A stretch of DNA of 61,780 nucleotides from Xenoacremonium recifei (lineage: Eukaryota > Ascomycota > Sordariomycetes > Hypocreales > Nectriaceae): contig WOFQ01000092.1 of assembly GCA_012184525.1 (NCBI GenBank), positions 1 through 61,780 of the forward strand. Direction: 5' to 3'. This document shows, piece after piece, positions 1 to 11,208 of this stretch. The first letter of the stretch is position 1. Each line of letters begins with the position of its first letter. A program made the translations under genes and the position numbers. The notes beneath the pieces are model-generated. The model was not told where the DNA came from and made no database searches. It was given only the letters and a program-made list of their open reading frames with translations.

Positions 1-222
1 ATTAGCGCACTTTTCATTTGTATGGGGTTGCAAATGAATCTGACGTTCGATTCGCCTCGCAGCTGGGTTAGGAGCAAGGGGGCCGGCGCCTATAACCCCA
101 CCGGCGGGATAAGTCACCACGGAGGAGGCACGAGGGTTTCACGTCTTGGTATTTAGATAAAAGCCCGGTGCTGGAAAGGCCCATGCATACGCTTCATGTA
201 GTTTCAGCCAGGTGACAGTACA
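1..222. promoter_or_regulatory. 5' flank of the DHA2 transporter
   Basis: Short upstream region with no recognisable gene. A CCGGCG..CGCCGG-like GC-rich patch lies near 81-105; I cannot assign it to a factor. Confidence 0.3.
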
Positions 223-2096
223 ATGGCAGACTCCAAAATTGACCCGTCTTTCGTTGAGCCCAGCTCGCCAAACGAGAAGGAGGATGTCAAGAATCCGAAC
301 GCGAATGGTTCCGAGCCCTCTTCCATCTCGGACGGTGACGAGGGCGAATACCCCACAGGTTCTCGACTCTACTTCACCGTCCTTGCCTTGATCTTGGCAA
401 TCTTTCTTACCTCTTTGGATTTTGTAAGTCTCCTGTCCTTTGTCGTCGCAGCCTATATGTACTAATCGCTCCATCGCGTTTCTAGACCATCATCGCTACG
501 GCTATCCCGCGAATCACTGACGACTTCCATAGCCTTGACGATGTGGCATGGTACGGATCGGCCTTTTTTCTCGTCACGGCCAGCTTCCAGACAGCCTGTA
601 CGACAAAGATCCATCCCACCCATCGTGACAAAGGCTTGCTGACGTGCAGCAGGGGGCAAAGCATACGGCTTTTTTAGCCTACAAATAACCTTTCTTGTAG
701 CCGTCTTCCTTTTCGAAATTGGCAGCTTGATCTGCGCCGTCGCTCCGTCATCCGTGGCCCTGATTGTTGGGCGTGCCATAGCGGGCTTTGGTGCTGCCGG
801 CGTCAACACGGGCTCTTTCACTCTCGCCGCCTTCTGTGCCCCCCCCAAGACGCGACCCATCTACACGGGTCTCATCGGCCTCTCATATGGTGAGATATGC
901 AGGACGAACCGTCGGGTCTAGACATGGGCTAATCGTGGAGCGTCCCAGGGATCGCCTCGGTAGTTGGACCGCTCCTCGGCGGTGTCTTCACTGAAAAGGC
1001 TACATGGAGATGGTGCTTCTACATCAACCTTCCCGTGGGGGGCATCTCTGCTTTGTTCATCATTTTCTTCTTCCAAGACCCCCCTGCATCCATCTCCAAC
1101 AACAAGAGCACGCTGCTGTTTAAGGTGTTCCAGATGGACCCCGTCGGGACTGGCCTCATGCTCGCCTGTGTTACTTGTTACATCCTTGCTATGCAGTACG
1201 GAGGCACCATGCATGCGTGGAACAGCTCAGTCGAGATTGGGCTACTCCTCGGATTCGTCTTGATCCTTACCGTTCTTGTGGCTTGGGAGATGTATATGGA
1301 CGAGAACGCAATGTCTTCGCCACGACTGGTCAAGCGACACGCATTGGTCTCAGCGATAGGCTTCTTCTTCTTCGGCTCGTACATCGTCATCATCTACTAC
1401 CTACCCATCTACTTTCAAAGCATCGACGGTGATTCTGCCATCAGTTCGGGGGTACGCAACCTCCCCTTCATATTGGCCGTTTCCATCTTCACTGTTGTCA
1501 GCGGCGTCTTGATCTCGGTCGTTGGGTTCCCGGCCCCGTTTGTCATTATCGGATCGGCGGTCGCTACCGTTGGATGCGGCCTCATATATACCTTCGGCAT
1601 TGGTACGCATGCTGGCAAATGGATCGGTTATCAGGTCCTGGCCGGCGCTGGCAGTGGGCTCGGCGTTCAGGTTCCAATGATCATAGCGCAAGCAAACACG
1701 GACGCAAACGACATGGCGGCGACTACCGCTATTCTCATGTGTAAGTTGCTAAAGACTTAGCTCTACCTACGTGTTTCCTAATCGATTCTCAAAGGCTTTC
1801 AGACAGTAGGTGGCGCATTCCTTCAATCCGGTGCTGCGGCAGCCTTTTCCAACCACCTCCTCAAAGAACTGCCTCGATACGCGCCTCACGTCAACCCCAA
1901 CGCCGTATTAGGTGCGGGGGCGACGGAACTCAATTCATTCGGTTCGAGCCTCCCCGGAGTACGAATGGCCTATATGCAAGGGTTAAAGGTGACATTTGCA
2001 TTTGCCTGCGCGTTGGTGGGACTAGCTTTTGTCTTGTCGCTGTGTACTCTGCGACAACGAATCAAGACAAAGCACGGCATGGCAGCCGCAGCATAG
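223..2096 (+). CDS. MFS drug:H+ antiporter, DHA2 (14-TM) type
   Basis: Probable plasma-membrane proton antiporter that exports drugs or secondary metabolites. The spliced model has five exons (223-423, 486-597, 653-889, 949-1740, 1795-2096), all GT-AG with 54-62 bp introns and matching phases. Seen in the product: an acidic cytosolic N-terminus of about 45 residues; the TM1 motif with LDFTIIATAIP; the motif around GRAIAGFGAAGVNTG; and antiporter motif C, read as GIASVVGPLLGGVF and split by intron 3. A run of hydrophobic helices follows, ending in a short basic tail. The start is the first ATG with an A at -3. It converges on the esterase downstream. The family assignment is firm; the substrate is unknown and no biosynthetic cluster flanks it. 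Confidence 0.9.
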
Positions 2097-2493
2097 GTTG
2101 GTAAGCATAGGATGTCGCTTTTGGCCATTCAATTTTGCTAACATGGTTACTCGTAGGGTGGGGTGGCTGTTTACCATAACTGTCATAGAGCAATTAAGGA
2201 GCGAAGAAAAAGGTATATCAGGGATAAACAAAGATCTCTAGGGTAAGGTTCAGTTCAGGGGGGAAACAAAGTGCATATATATATGCTACCCTCGCTTTAT
2301 AAGGAATTAGTTTTATCGTCTTTGCATCGAAAGATATTTGGCTGAGACGCTTTGTCACTACTTAACAAATTCAGCCAGTCAGTCCAGACAATAAGCGAGC
2401 GGGATATATATTAAAACTATATGAAACCCAAAAGTTTACCAACTGAGCCCCTGAGGACCGAAAGCACCAGAGGGACTGATCATGCTTATGGTA
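2097..2493. other. Convergent intergenic region
   Basis: 3' flanks of the DHA2 transporter and the esterase. It has AT-rich stretches (TATATATATA near 2276-2284) but no gene. Confidence 0.5.
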
Positions 2494-4181
2494 TTACCCT
2501 ATATTAGGCAAGGGCTGGAAAGCGTCCGTATTGGTGCTACTGACGTTTACATATGGACATTGCCTGTCGTATGAATATGGTGGCGCAGCATTGATGCCGA
2601 TTTTATTGTTATACGCCAACCGGATTAATGTGTTGCTGTGGTCCGCAGCAGCATATTTTGGCCATCCGTAGCTTGTAAGTCCGCTGAAAGGGTCCTTTGC
2701 AAATGTAGCCCACGCCGTGCGTATGTAATTGGCAACTTCCAGTTCTTGAATCGTGCGTGGGGGTTTGGATACTGTTGTGTTAAAAATAATGGGTATCTCA
2801 GATCCGTGATAACAGCCTGCCTCCGTCGAGATAGTCAAATCTGGGAATATGCCAAAGTATCGGTAGCGCCAAACGGATGATCCACTTGCAATAGATGCAT
2901 TAGCTCGAATGCCGGCAGGACATGTGAATAACTGCAAGTCAAAATCATCCCACCAGTAGTCGGGAAATGTCATGCCTTGAAGCGCGTAGTCCGTCCTGAA
3001 AAGGCCAGCCTCGTAGTCGTTGTTCCCGATGAGCAAAGGCAAACTCGATGGCTTCCTTTGTGAGTAGTTAGAGAAGACAATAGTTTCGTCGACAGTTGGA
3101 CCAAAAAGCGGAAAGGCGCTGGGAGGCCCAGTTATTACCGGAACTGCTTTCATTATCTCGTCGGTCCCCTTACATTGCATGCAAGAAAAGACAACATCCG
3201 GATCATCTGAAGGACCTCCGCAACCAATCGTCTCAGTAACGTTGTACCATGCGTTCCCTGCTGTCTCCTTTGAGTGCGGAAGCCCCCAGCTGAATGCTGT
3301 CCCAGACTCTTCGATGAACCCCGCTGCAATTGGATCATCTTGCCAAGCGTACGAGTAGATATCCACGGAAACTGAGCCTGCCGACTGACCGAAGAGGGTG
3401 ATTCTAGCAGGATCGCCCCCGAAGTTGGCAATATTGTCTCGCACCCATTGTACAGCTAGACGCTGGTCGAGGAGACCTAAGTTCTCTTTCCCAACAGGGT
3501 TCCCTGGAAATCCTAAAATGGAAAGACGATAGCTAATTATGGATTAGCAACGATGGAAACTCGTTTGATGGGTTGCCTAACTTGAATGACACCACCACTA
3601 CATCTTCCATCGACGCTAAAGCAGCTCCATCATATGATGAGTCGGATGAACTGCCAGTGTAGAAGCCTCCTCCGTATAGCCATATCATCACGGCCTTGTT
3701 TACGTCTCCAGTTTGAGGCCTCGTCCAAACATTGAGGTATAAACAATCCTCTCCAGAGACTGTAGCTTGTGTTGCGCTCTGCTGAAGAATGCGGAGACCA
3801 GTTTTCGTTAGGTTTGCTGCCAGAATACCCTTTGCAGAAAAGTTTGTGCCGTTGGAAATGGGAGATGGACAAGACCGTCCCTAGATGTTCAATCAGTTGG
3901 TTTGCAACACAAGGTCTCGAAACACGTACATATCCTGACCCGTTGATCACGTTTACTCCCGAAAATGGCACAGGGGCAGCCCACCTCAAACTCTCCACAG
4001 GAGGTTGTGCAAAGGGAATTCCCAGATATTCGGACACATCAGCGTTGCTTGCGCTTGAATGACCAGTCACAAGGCCGCTAGTGGTGCGTACAGGCTGTCC
4101 CACCACCCACTTGCATCCTTCTGTAACAGCACAGGACCGGCCGCACAGGAATGCTACTCCTATCACAATCAAAAACTTCAT
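2494..4181 (-). CDS. Secreted type-B carboxylesterase/lipase
   Basis: Alpha/beta-hydrolase of the carboxylesterase type B (cholinesterase/lipase) family, predicted to hydrolyse esters outside the cell. Three exons on the minus strand (4181-3930, 3880-3582, 3532-2494) give 529 aa with matching phases. The N-terminus MKFLIVIGVAFLCGRSCA is a signal peptide. Family landmarks are all present: EDCLYLNV near residue 128, oxyanion GGGF near 154-157, and a triad of Ser234 (GQSAGS), Glu358 (NDYEAG) and His426 (CYHGSE). There are many N-x-S/T sequons and paired Cys, as in secreted members. A longer in-frame start at 4238 was passed over because it would bury the signal peptide. It looks catalytically intact. 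It could act on feruloyl-type, lipid or xenobiotic esters; the sequence does not decide. Confidence 0.92.
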
Positions 4182-4836
4182 ATTGAAGACTTGCCTATCT
4201 TGACTGAGAGTAACTGCAGGATCGAAGTTGATGGGCATCGCTATATGGGCGCTCCCGGCAACTGCCGCAAGTTAATGGCCGGTCTCTTCCACATTTATTC
4301 ATGATAACGGACCGATTCGCGTTGTAGCTAAAGGTCCAATGAAGTATCGACAGGTCTTAGCAAGCTTTTGACTGTCGGTGATGACCTATTTCGATTAACA
4401 CAACCGAGAAAGCCCCGTTAATGAGCAGATAGGGCCCGCGTGTGTTGTGGTAGTCTCGCGGCTGTTACCGTAAAGGTCAAATGCCGAGCTTTCAGGTGTC
4501 GGTCATCGGTGGTTTTTTTTCACCGACAGTGGAGAAGGCCCATACATCTTTTGCCACAGGCTTTTGATTAAAGAATTATGGGGGCAACATCTTTGTGTGA
4601 GGTGGGTTACATGAGCTCGTGGTGGTCAGCGAGGGGAATCATGCAATAACCCCCTGTTAAATGACGTCTCCAGAAAAGCAGATTGAATCAACTATCTATC
4701 AGAACTCACACCCTTGTGATTGATTACTAAAGTGCTAGAATCGTGCTTGCTGCTCAGGTCTTTCGACAAGTCTTCATGAGAAGGATGACGCATATTGTAA
4801 CCCATTGCGGTACCCATCTCTGTTACAACTTCTAGG
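4182..4836. promoter_or_regulatory. Esterase promoter / GNAT 3' flank
   Basis: No ORF with family features. A short inverted repeat, TCGGTG...CACCGA, lies near 4500-4526 with a T-run in the loop. Confidence 0.35.
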
Positions 4837-5502
4837 TTATTTGCACACCACTATCTTAAAGTCCCGCATCTGCTCCCACTCCTGCTCCAAGATCGACATC
4901 TCGAAACAGTCATAAAACCTCCTTTTGAAGTAAACAGAATCGCGCAAGCGGCCATCCTCAGAAAATCCAAGCTTCTTGAATAGGGCTCTGGATGCTGCAT
5001 TGTATTCAAAGACTTTGGCTCCAATGCGATGAACACCCTGGTATAGAAAGGCCCAGTCAATAAGCCAGGTGAGAGCCTCAGATCCATAACCCTTTCTCCT
5101 GTAGCCGTCCTTGAGGAATAGCGAGACATAGCCCGCCCGTGGCATGTATGTGGTGTTCCATGATGGCTTAGATAACAGCACCACACCTATGATAGCAGGC
5201 TCCGCCTTGGGCTTAGTCGATGCGTTGGGATCAGCCCCGATATCTTGGGCGTCGGCGAGAAGACAAACCCAGAATCCACCGAGGGCGTTCTTGAACATTT
5301 CATCGAAGAGCCCGTCGCTGCTTTCCTTGTTTTTGGGCTCAAAGGGAGTAGGATCTGCAAGCATTTGCATCGTGGCATCAGTCGTGTTTTCTAACCATAT
5401 GGCCTTGTCGGTTTCATTGTTTTCGATCGCCCTGAACTCGAGCCTCTTAGTTTTGAAAGCCGTCTGAGCTTCGTTGATCAACAACTCCATTGATATTGAC
5501 AT
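4837..5502 (-). CDS. GNAT acetyltransferase, RimJ/RimL (Acetyltransf_3) type
   Basis: Intronless, 221 aa. GNAT-fold acetyl-CoA-dependent N-acetyltransferase. The N-terminal strand TKRLEFRAIE is typical of the RimJ/RimL class. The acetyl-CoA-binding motif A is YRRKGYGSEA (R-x-x-G-x-G) near residue 142, followed by the C-terminal YNAASRALFKKLGF signature and the FEDGRLRDSVYFKRRF-like end (here FSEDGRLRD). Length fits the family with a roughly 30-residue insertion near residues 90-105 (the Ala/Asp/Lys-rich stretch). ATG at 5502 is the only reasonable start. The acceptor may be a protein N-terminus or a small amine; nothing nearby indicates which. Confidence 0.88.
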   Translation of the reverse strand: MSISMELLINEAQTAFKTKRLEFRAIENNETDKAIWLENTTDATMQMLADPTPFEPKNKESSDGLFDEMFKNALGGFWVCLLADAQDIGADPNASTKPKAEPAIIGVVLLSKPSWNTTYMPRAGYVSLFLKDGYRRKGYGSEALTWLIDWAFLYQGVHRIGAKVFEYNAASRALFKKLGFSEDGRLRDSVYFKRRFYDCFEMSILEQEWEQMRDFKIVVCK

Positions 5503-6919
5503 AGTGCAGGGGAAAGCTAAGACTGCTGGGACTTAGACGAAGCTGGGTATGACTTGAGATTAAGCTGAAATCTTACTTAGGGTGGACTGATTAAGTTCCG
5601 GACGGGTATAATGAGGATGAGGGTGATCTCTGTAGTTAAGTTTGCAAGGCTGGAAGGTAGCAATTTATGTCTCGGGTCCCGAACATTTCGACAATATCCA
5701 ATGTCTATACTATCCCGTAGTTGGGAAACTCCGGAACTTGCAATGCGGCACAGCGTGGGGATAAGCACTAGACCAGCGTCGTAGATAGGCAGCTTCCCAA
5801 AGCAGGATTAGAGTGGGTTAGATAATTGATATGCCAACGAGGAAGACGATAAGCAGGATCTTCTCGAAGTGACGATGGACGGCCCTCCAAGTATTCCGTT
5901 CGGGCGAATGCCCAGGCAAGGAAAGTTAGCGTCGAGCATTCACACCACTGTGTTTGTGGCTCCTAGGATAGACATGCTGGCTCAACCAATCGACAGTGCG
6001 GCTTTCATTGGCTACTTTTTTCGAGAATTCAATCCCCTAACCGAAATCACCATAAAATGGAAGTTAATAATTGGCAGCGACTGCCAGCGACTCCCATGGG
6101 TGCAAGGTACCCATATGTTAGAACGTCGAGTTCAACCTCGTCATAGGAGCTCGAGCCAGGTTTCATCAGGGCGGAGGTATTCACGCTGGATATTCTTGAA
6201 CAAAGGCAAGCTGAAGTCGAGTTGAGACACTGCGCAGAAGTCAAAGCTCCAAGTATGAGGCAAAGGTTGTAAGCAAATATCCTGTTTCTATGCCGGGGAC
6301 AGAGAGAATCTTGGTGTAAAGTGGTCAGAGCTGAATGGGGTAAGTCCGAGGTAGAATCCAAGATTATTTGACATCACACGATAATGCCATTCAGCGAATC
6401 CCAGCCGATTATTATTACATCTTCGTCCTATATTGTAGAAAGCACTATGGCAACAACCTGCTCTGGTTTTGCCGAGGATTGGCTGGGGGCAGCGTGTATG
6501 TTCACACCGACCAGTGCTGAACTAATGTCGTACACCGCTCAGGCGTCGGTCAGCTCAGGCGTCACTTTTGCCATACGTGATGCCGGAGGTATGCCTATAC
6601 TGGGGGCAGCCAATATTGATTCCACGGGCATTCTTCTTACGACTACAAGCTTGACGTCACTAAAGCTATCCGATGACGGGGACCCAAAACCTATCGAAAC
6701 TTCGAAATAGACCAAGTTTGGTCTTCGATTCGGGCTCTCACACACTGCCGGATGATGGACATCGATGTTTCTGTCATGAACATACACAGTCAATACATCC
6801 TTCGTGAAGATGGAGGACAGTAAGATACCAAGTGACAGCGACTACGGCGACTATACAGTGAATGTATAAAGTTATAATTGTTAAATTCTTAGTAGAATAG
6901 GAATTAGGTGCCCTAGGTC
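5503..6919. other. 1.4-kb region with no confident gene
   Basis: GNAT promoter followed by sequence with only short ORFs. The sole ORF I consider further is at 6384-6710 (separate entry). No repeat or mobile-element ends seen. Confidence 0.4.
6384..6710 (+). CDS. Doubtful small ORF, faintly GlcG/HbpS-like
   Basis: Open frame of 108 codons. A start at MATTCSG, 22 codons in, is also possible. I do not recognise it with confidence. The segment GVTFAIRDAGGMPILGA followed by an Ile-Asp-Ser stretch faintly recalls the core of GlcG/HbpS (DUF336) proteins, which read roughly as beta-strand, DAGG, beta-strand, Met-Asp. It lacks the rest of that roughly 140-aa domain, so it could be a degraded copy or chance. 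It lies between two minus-strand genes with no clear promoter. Confidence 0.15.
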   Translation: MPFSESQPIIITSSSYIVESTMATTCSGFAEDWLGAACMFTPTSAELMSYTAQASVSSGVTFAIRDAGGMPILGAANIDSTGILLTTTSLTSLKLSDDGDPKPIETSK

Positions 6920-8138
6920 TCAAATGACGCAGATGAGCTTTCCACTATGTTGATTGGATTCCATCTTCCTATGAGCTCTTCCAACTTCCTCCCACGGGAA
7001 GATCTCGTCTACAACCACCTTTAATCTTCCTTCGCTGAAATGAGGCAATACTTTCTCAATCACAACATCCCGTAACCTCTTTTGATACTCCGCCGGGCGG
7101 GTCCGCAGTGTTGTAGCAAAGAGGGAGATGCGTTTGTTCATCAGGTCTCGCATATTGAAGTTCTCAATGATGGCACCACTCATCGTCGCCACAACCACGA
7201 TCCGGGCCTCCATGGCCGCCGACGCCACGGTGCGGTGCCAATAAGACTGACCTACTAGGTCTATGATCAGGTTCACGCCTTGACCACCTGTCTCACGGCG
7301 GATGATCTCCGCAAAATCATCTTTGCCACAAGTTCGGTAGTTGACGGCAAAATCAGCCCCAAGTGTCTTGCACAAATCACATTTTGCGTCACTTCCAGCC
7401 GTTGTGAAGATTTTGCTAGCACCGCCGCAACGGGCTGTTTGGATAAGAGCCTGGCCTACTCCCGAGGATCCAGCATGGACTAAGACAGACTGTCCAGGCT
7501 CCAGGCAACCGATAAGATGAACGGCTTGAACAGCAGTAAAGTATGCCTGATAAAGGTTAGACGATACCAACAGGAACGTCTTGACCCACCTCTGGAAATC
7601 CAGCTGCCGTTTCGAAACTGATTCCCTCAGGTAGATGAATAAGCATCTTCTCTGATACAGCTACTTTCTCGGCGTACTATTTACCAAATAGTAAGTAAGT
7701 ACCTAAGTTCAGGAATTGGAAACGGAACGCTCAAGAGTCGCGACATACAGCACCTCCATAAGCAAGACCAAAGCACTTGTCCCCGACCTTGAAGTCTGAG
7801 CAACCTTATGAATATATCAGCAACAGGGAACATGAATATGATTTTACTTATTGGCCGCATACAATCCCAATGAAACAAAACAGGAGGCAAGTGGTCTTAC
7901 ATTCTGCTCCTCGGGCGACCACAACTCCACTGAACTCGACTCCGAGAATCTTACCCGATTCAGGAAGAAGAGGGTATGGATATCGGTCCTCTCGTTGCAT
8001 GATATCCATCCGATTCAGACCGAAGCACTGGACCTTGACCAAAACGCCATCGCCAGCGATCGCTGGATCGGGCACATTTTCTTCAATGAAGAAATCATCG
8101 GCGCTTCCCCTGCCTCCTTTGATCCCGACAGCTCTCAT
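6920..8138 (-). CDS. Zinc-less MDR quinone oxidoreductase (PIG3-like)
   Basis: NADPH-dependent medium-chain reductase of the quinone oxidoreductase group. Four exons (8138-7901, 7795-7749, 7676-7590, 7546-6920) give 332 aa, the usual PIG3/QOR length, with phases that fit. Seen: GroES-like N-terminus with CFGLNRMDIMQREDRYP and GVEFSGVV; GDKCFGL; then the Rossmann motif near residue 150, SVLVHAGSSGVGQALIQTA (AxxGVG). The C-terminus is the HSGKLICVI ending typical of this group. It lacks the zinc-ADH GHE motif, so a quinone/enone reductase is favoured over an alcohol dehydrogenase. It faces away from the aldolase-like gene at 8544 and shares a roughly 400-bp promoter with it, so it may be part of the catabolic cluster. 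Confidence 0.88.
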
Positions 8139-8543
8139 ACTGCACTACTGAAGCAAGTTGGAGTTCGAAAGGGGCAAAGTCGTTGTAGTGTATGTAGTGT
8201 GTTTAGGAAGGAGTCTTTGCCTCTATAATAAGAAACAATGATGCAAAAGACGACTGATGTCCCATGGAACGGCGGACGGAGTTTATCTCCCGTCAACTTG
8301 CAGATCGCAACATTCCGACGCTAAAACCCACACGGCGCGGGATTTCCATGCCGACCCGTCTCTTCCAGAGCGGAAAGTGGCACTCCGCAAATGACGTTCA
8401 TACAGTGAAAATGGTGCGGTTCTACTCCAAATAAAAGCAAACAAAAGATTTCCGCTTGATCTTGATCACACACGTTGAAAGTACATAAATTAAGAAATCC
8501 AAAGATATTTCCGTCTTTGAGATTGTTCCATCCGGTCAAAATC
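8139..8543. promoter_or_regulatory. Divergent promoter, oxidoreductase / aldolase-like
   Basis: Intergenic region between two head-to-head genes. It contains a GCGGA-N9-TCCGC inverted repeat (8370-8388, separate entry). Confidence 0.55.
8370..8388. promoter_or_regulatory. CGGA-N9-TCCG inverted repeat (putative Zn2Cys6 site)
   Basis: GCGGAAAGTGGCACTCCGC: 5-bp arms around a 9-bp spacer, 156 bp upstream of the ATG at 8544. It has the same architecture as the site at 11373-11391. CGG inverted pairs are the usual targets of Zn(II)2Cys6 dimers; binding here is inferred. Confidence 0.5.
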
Positions 8544-9443
8544 ATGTCACCCTCAGCCACCGCTACCTCCCAAGTCTCTGTGTACGAGGCTACCAATACC
8601 AAACCTGGCATTAAGGCAGAATCTTCATGGAATGAAGATGTCCATTTCTTGGGGAACAGAGACGGGACAGTTCAGCTTCGTTCCCCCCCATGCTTCGATG
8701 ATGTCAATGATGCGCGAGGATACTTGAAGCAACACCTTGCTGCCGCGTTCCGCGTTTTCGCAAGACAAGGCTTTGACGAGGGCGTCGCTGGTCACATTTC
8801 TCTGCGAGACCCCGGCAATCCGGAGAACTTCTGGATCAACCCTCTCTCGACCCATTTCTCTCAGATTCGGGTCAGCGACCTCGTCCTCGTCAGTGGAAGC
8901 GGCGAGGTACTTCCCGACGGCGCCCAGTCCCCTATTAATGGGCCAGCATTTACCATTCATAGCGCTATTCATCGAGCGCGGCCGGACCTCAACGCGGCCT
9001 GCCACGCCCACAGCGTCTATGGAAAAAGCTTCAGCTGTTTCGGCCGCCCCATTGAGATGTTGTACCAAGATGCGCTACGATTCTACAATGATCTGGCAGT
9101 TTATCCCAGGTACGGCGGTACGGTGTTGACGGCCGAGGAGGGAAACCGTATTGCTCAAGCTCTGGGCCCGACTTGTCGCAGTATCATTTTGCAAAACCAT
9201 GGCATGATTACATGCGGCAAGACGGTTGACGAGGCTGCGTTCTTATTCATCGCTTTAGATAGATGCTGCCACGCTCAGCTCCTTGCGAATGCTGCAGTAT
9301 GTCCCGGGTTCGAGAAGAAATTCATTAATAAGGAGGAGGCGGAGTTCGCGCACAAGAAGAGTGGCAATTCCAACAAGATGTGGCTTGCTTTCCAGCCATA
9401 TTATGATCAAGCAGTCAAAGAGGAGCCTGACTTGCTGCAGTGA
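8544..9443 (+). CDS. Class II aldolase/adducin-domain protein
   Basis: Intronless, 299 aa. The class II aldolase/adducin N-terminal fold (PF00596 type) is a zinc-dependent lyase or epimerase scaffold. Candidate metal ligands His154 and His156 lie in CHAHSVYG, with the third His219 in QNHGMITCG. The acidic residue in FDEGVAGHIS (near 79) sits where the catalytic Glu/Asn region is expected. ATG at 8544 has A at -3. The frame opens upstream at 8475, but only with a non-ATG codon. It is followed by a convergent LigI-like amidohydrolase and preceded by a CGG inverted repeat. In the cluster it could cleave a hydroxy-oxo-acid to pyruvate, but many fungal members of this family have no known substrate. 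Confidence 0.87.
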   Translation: MSPSATATSQVSVYEATNTKPGIKAESSWNEDVHFLGNRDGTVQLRSPPCFDDVNDARGYLKQHLAAAFRVFARQGFDEGVAGHISLRDPGNPENFWINPLSTHFSQIRVSDLVLVSGSGEVLPDGAQSPINGPAFTIHSAIHRARPDLNAACHAHSVYGKSFSCFGRPIEMLYQDALRFYNDLAVYPRYGGTVLTAEEGNRIAQALGPTCRSIILQNHGMITCGKTVDEAAFLFIALDRCCHAQLLANAAVCPGFEKKFINKEEAEFAHKKSGNSNKMWLAFQPYYDQAVKEEPDLLQ

Positions 9444-10299
9444 TAGATGCCGATGGTCAAACCTATCGAATATTAAGTTTTTGACGAGGAAAGAGAACTC
9501 TGGACAAATTTTTATGAGATGTCCTCATCGTCAATGCATTTTTTAGGTCAGCGTCAGAACTAAGCTCGCGTGATGACAGGCTGCTTCTTGCTCGCCATGG
9601 TTTGATCCAGTCAGTAAGTTGTCCAAGAAATGTGGAAGTCCGAAATACTGTCACCTTCACGTTGGCCATTCATGATAATGTTATTCAAATATCACTATTT
9701 CCAATGAAGCTGCGCTTATCAATGTGTTGAGAGTCGTCCGTACAGACAGACCGCATCGTCCTTCATATGGATTGTTTCCAGCCTTTCCCACGTTTTCCAC
9801 CATTTCAACGCCTTTCTAGTCCTAAAATCTGAGTAATTCTCTCGAAGAATTACATTCCGGGCTCAACTAAGGGTTAGACCTTGGGTTCCCTTCCTTGCCT
9901 TCTTTATGGGATTGTTAATACCAACCAAATCGCGTATAAGTAGCGCGCTGTAGCCCATTACTCATTCGAATCGATTCTGTCAGGGTAATGAAAACATTCT
10001 CTCATTGCATTCATGCATTAAAAAACGAAGGGACAATCCGAGTTTTGTGGACGGGACAGTTGATTATATACTCTTATGCCCTAAAGAGCTCCTGTTTTAT
10101 CGCAACATAAGGTGCCCAGTTCTTGGAAGATCGGTGGCTCGTCCATCTTGTAGTTCTGTAACAGAGGTACAGAAAGAATTTCTCGTACATGATCTGGCGG
10201 ACGGGGTGTTCTCCCAAAAGTGTACCATGTTTTATATATTCTGACTTTAAACGGACTACTTCTAATTTCACCACAAGGCCTGACCAAAATACCTCCTTC
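9444..10299. other. Convergent intergenic region, AT-rich
   Basis: 3' flanks of the aldolase-like gene and the amidohydrolase. Only short unlikely ORFs; no gene or element seen. Confidence 0.45.
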
Positions 10300-11208
10300 T
10301 TAGTTGAAGAGCCGCTCTGGATTAGTAACGAATAACTTATGCCAAAGTGTTTCATCTTTAATCCACTCGCGCAGTTTCTTGATATGCCCAAGATCATCGA
10401 CGTCGCGAAAGCCTTCAATTTCTTTCAGACGCTGTTCGTCTGTTTTACCCTTGCGTGTAACTCCTAATTGAGTATGCGGCCAGTCTGTGCCGAAAATAAT
10501 TTGATCAGGTCCAGCCTCAAAAATTGCCTTGGCTGTCCTTTCGAGGCTGTCAATGCCGGCGGGGTTCCCATGGTAAAGCCGCTCAAAGCCAGAAATCTTC
10601 AAAAAGACCCTCTTTTCGCGGATCAGAGCCAGGAAAGTCTCAAATTCCGGAGTTTCCTCATCTCCGGGGAATGTACCCCCAAAGTGATCGGCTACAATTT
10701 TGACTCTTGAATCCAAATTGCGGATCGTTTCTGCCATGGCCGCCCATGCTGGAAGAGGGCAGAACACATCAATAACCCACCCGAGTCGAGCAAAACGACT
10801 GGATAAAGCCTGAATCTTTCTAATGATTTGTTGGCTGCCACTCTGTTCCCCATGACCCCAGGCCATTTCATGCATACGAGAACCCCGGACGCCGGCAGCG
10901 TGGAGAGCATCGAGCTCCTGATCCGTCGTATTATCAATATCAAGAGTAGCTAACCCGCGCAGTTCAATACCAGGCATGTCAGTTTGCTTTTTCAACGTGT
11001 CCACAAGAGCCGCAGGGGATGCGCCCTGCATAGATGCATGCACGATTACGACCCGGGTGCAGCCCGTTTGCGATAATGGGTAGTCTGACATTGGCGCAGC
11101 CTTTGGCGTATAGGAGCGTGGAGTAGCATAGGGGAACTTCTCCGGTTCAAAGACATGGATGTGGGTATCCCATGCCCCCTGAGGAACAAGTGAGCCAGCA
11201 GCAGACAT
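10300..11208 (-). CDS. LigI-like amidohydrolase (PF04909), divergent active site
   Basis: TIM-barrel amidohydrolase, 302 aa, intronless. It is clearly related to 2-pyrone-4,6-dicarboxylate hydrolase: DTHIHVF (Asp14, His16, His18), FPYATPRSYTP, VVIVHASMQG, ADHFGG (His175), FLKISGFERL and FGTDWPHTQLG (Asp242). Compared with its cluster paralogue at 20707 it lacks the RFNF...KR arginine patch (RMHEMAWGHG here), the YFE tyrosine (DVFCP here) and the KxTCPxR arginine (KISGFER here). It therefore probably acts on a different lactone or carboxylate. It is transcribed divergently from the JEN-like carrier, with CGGA/TCCG sites between them. The fold is firm; the substrate is inferred only from context. 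Confidence 0.88.
   Translation of the reverse strand: MSAAGSLVPQGAWDTHIHVFEPEKFPYATPRSYTPKAAPMSDYPLSQTGCTRVVIVHASMQGASPAALVDTLKKQTDMPGIELRGLATLDIDNTTDQELDALHAAGVRGSRMHEMAWGHGEQSGSQQIIRKIQALSSRFARLGWVIDVFCPLPAWAAMAETIRNLDSRVKIVADHFGGTFPGDEETPEFETFLALIREKRVFLKISGFERLYHGNPAGIDSLERTAKAIFEAGPDQIIFGTDWPHTQLGVTRKGKTDEQRLKEIEGFRDVDDLGHIKKLREWIKDETLWHKLFVTNPERLFN

Noticed and set aside
8475..8543. Longer N-terminus for the aldolase-like protein
   Set aside because: The frame opens with TTG, not ATG, and the added residues do not look like family sequence. ATG 8544 has a good context.
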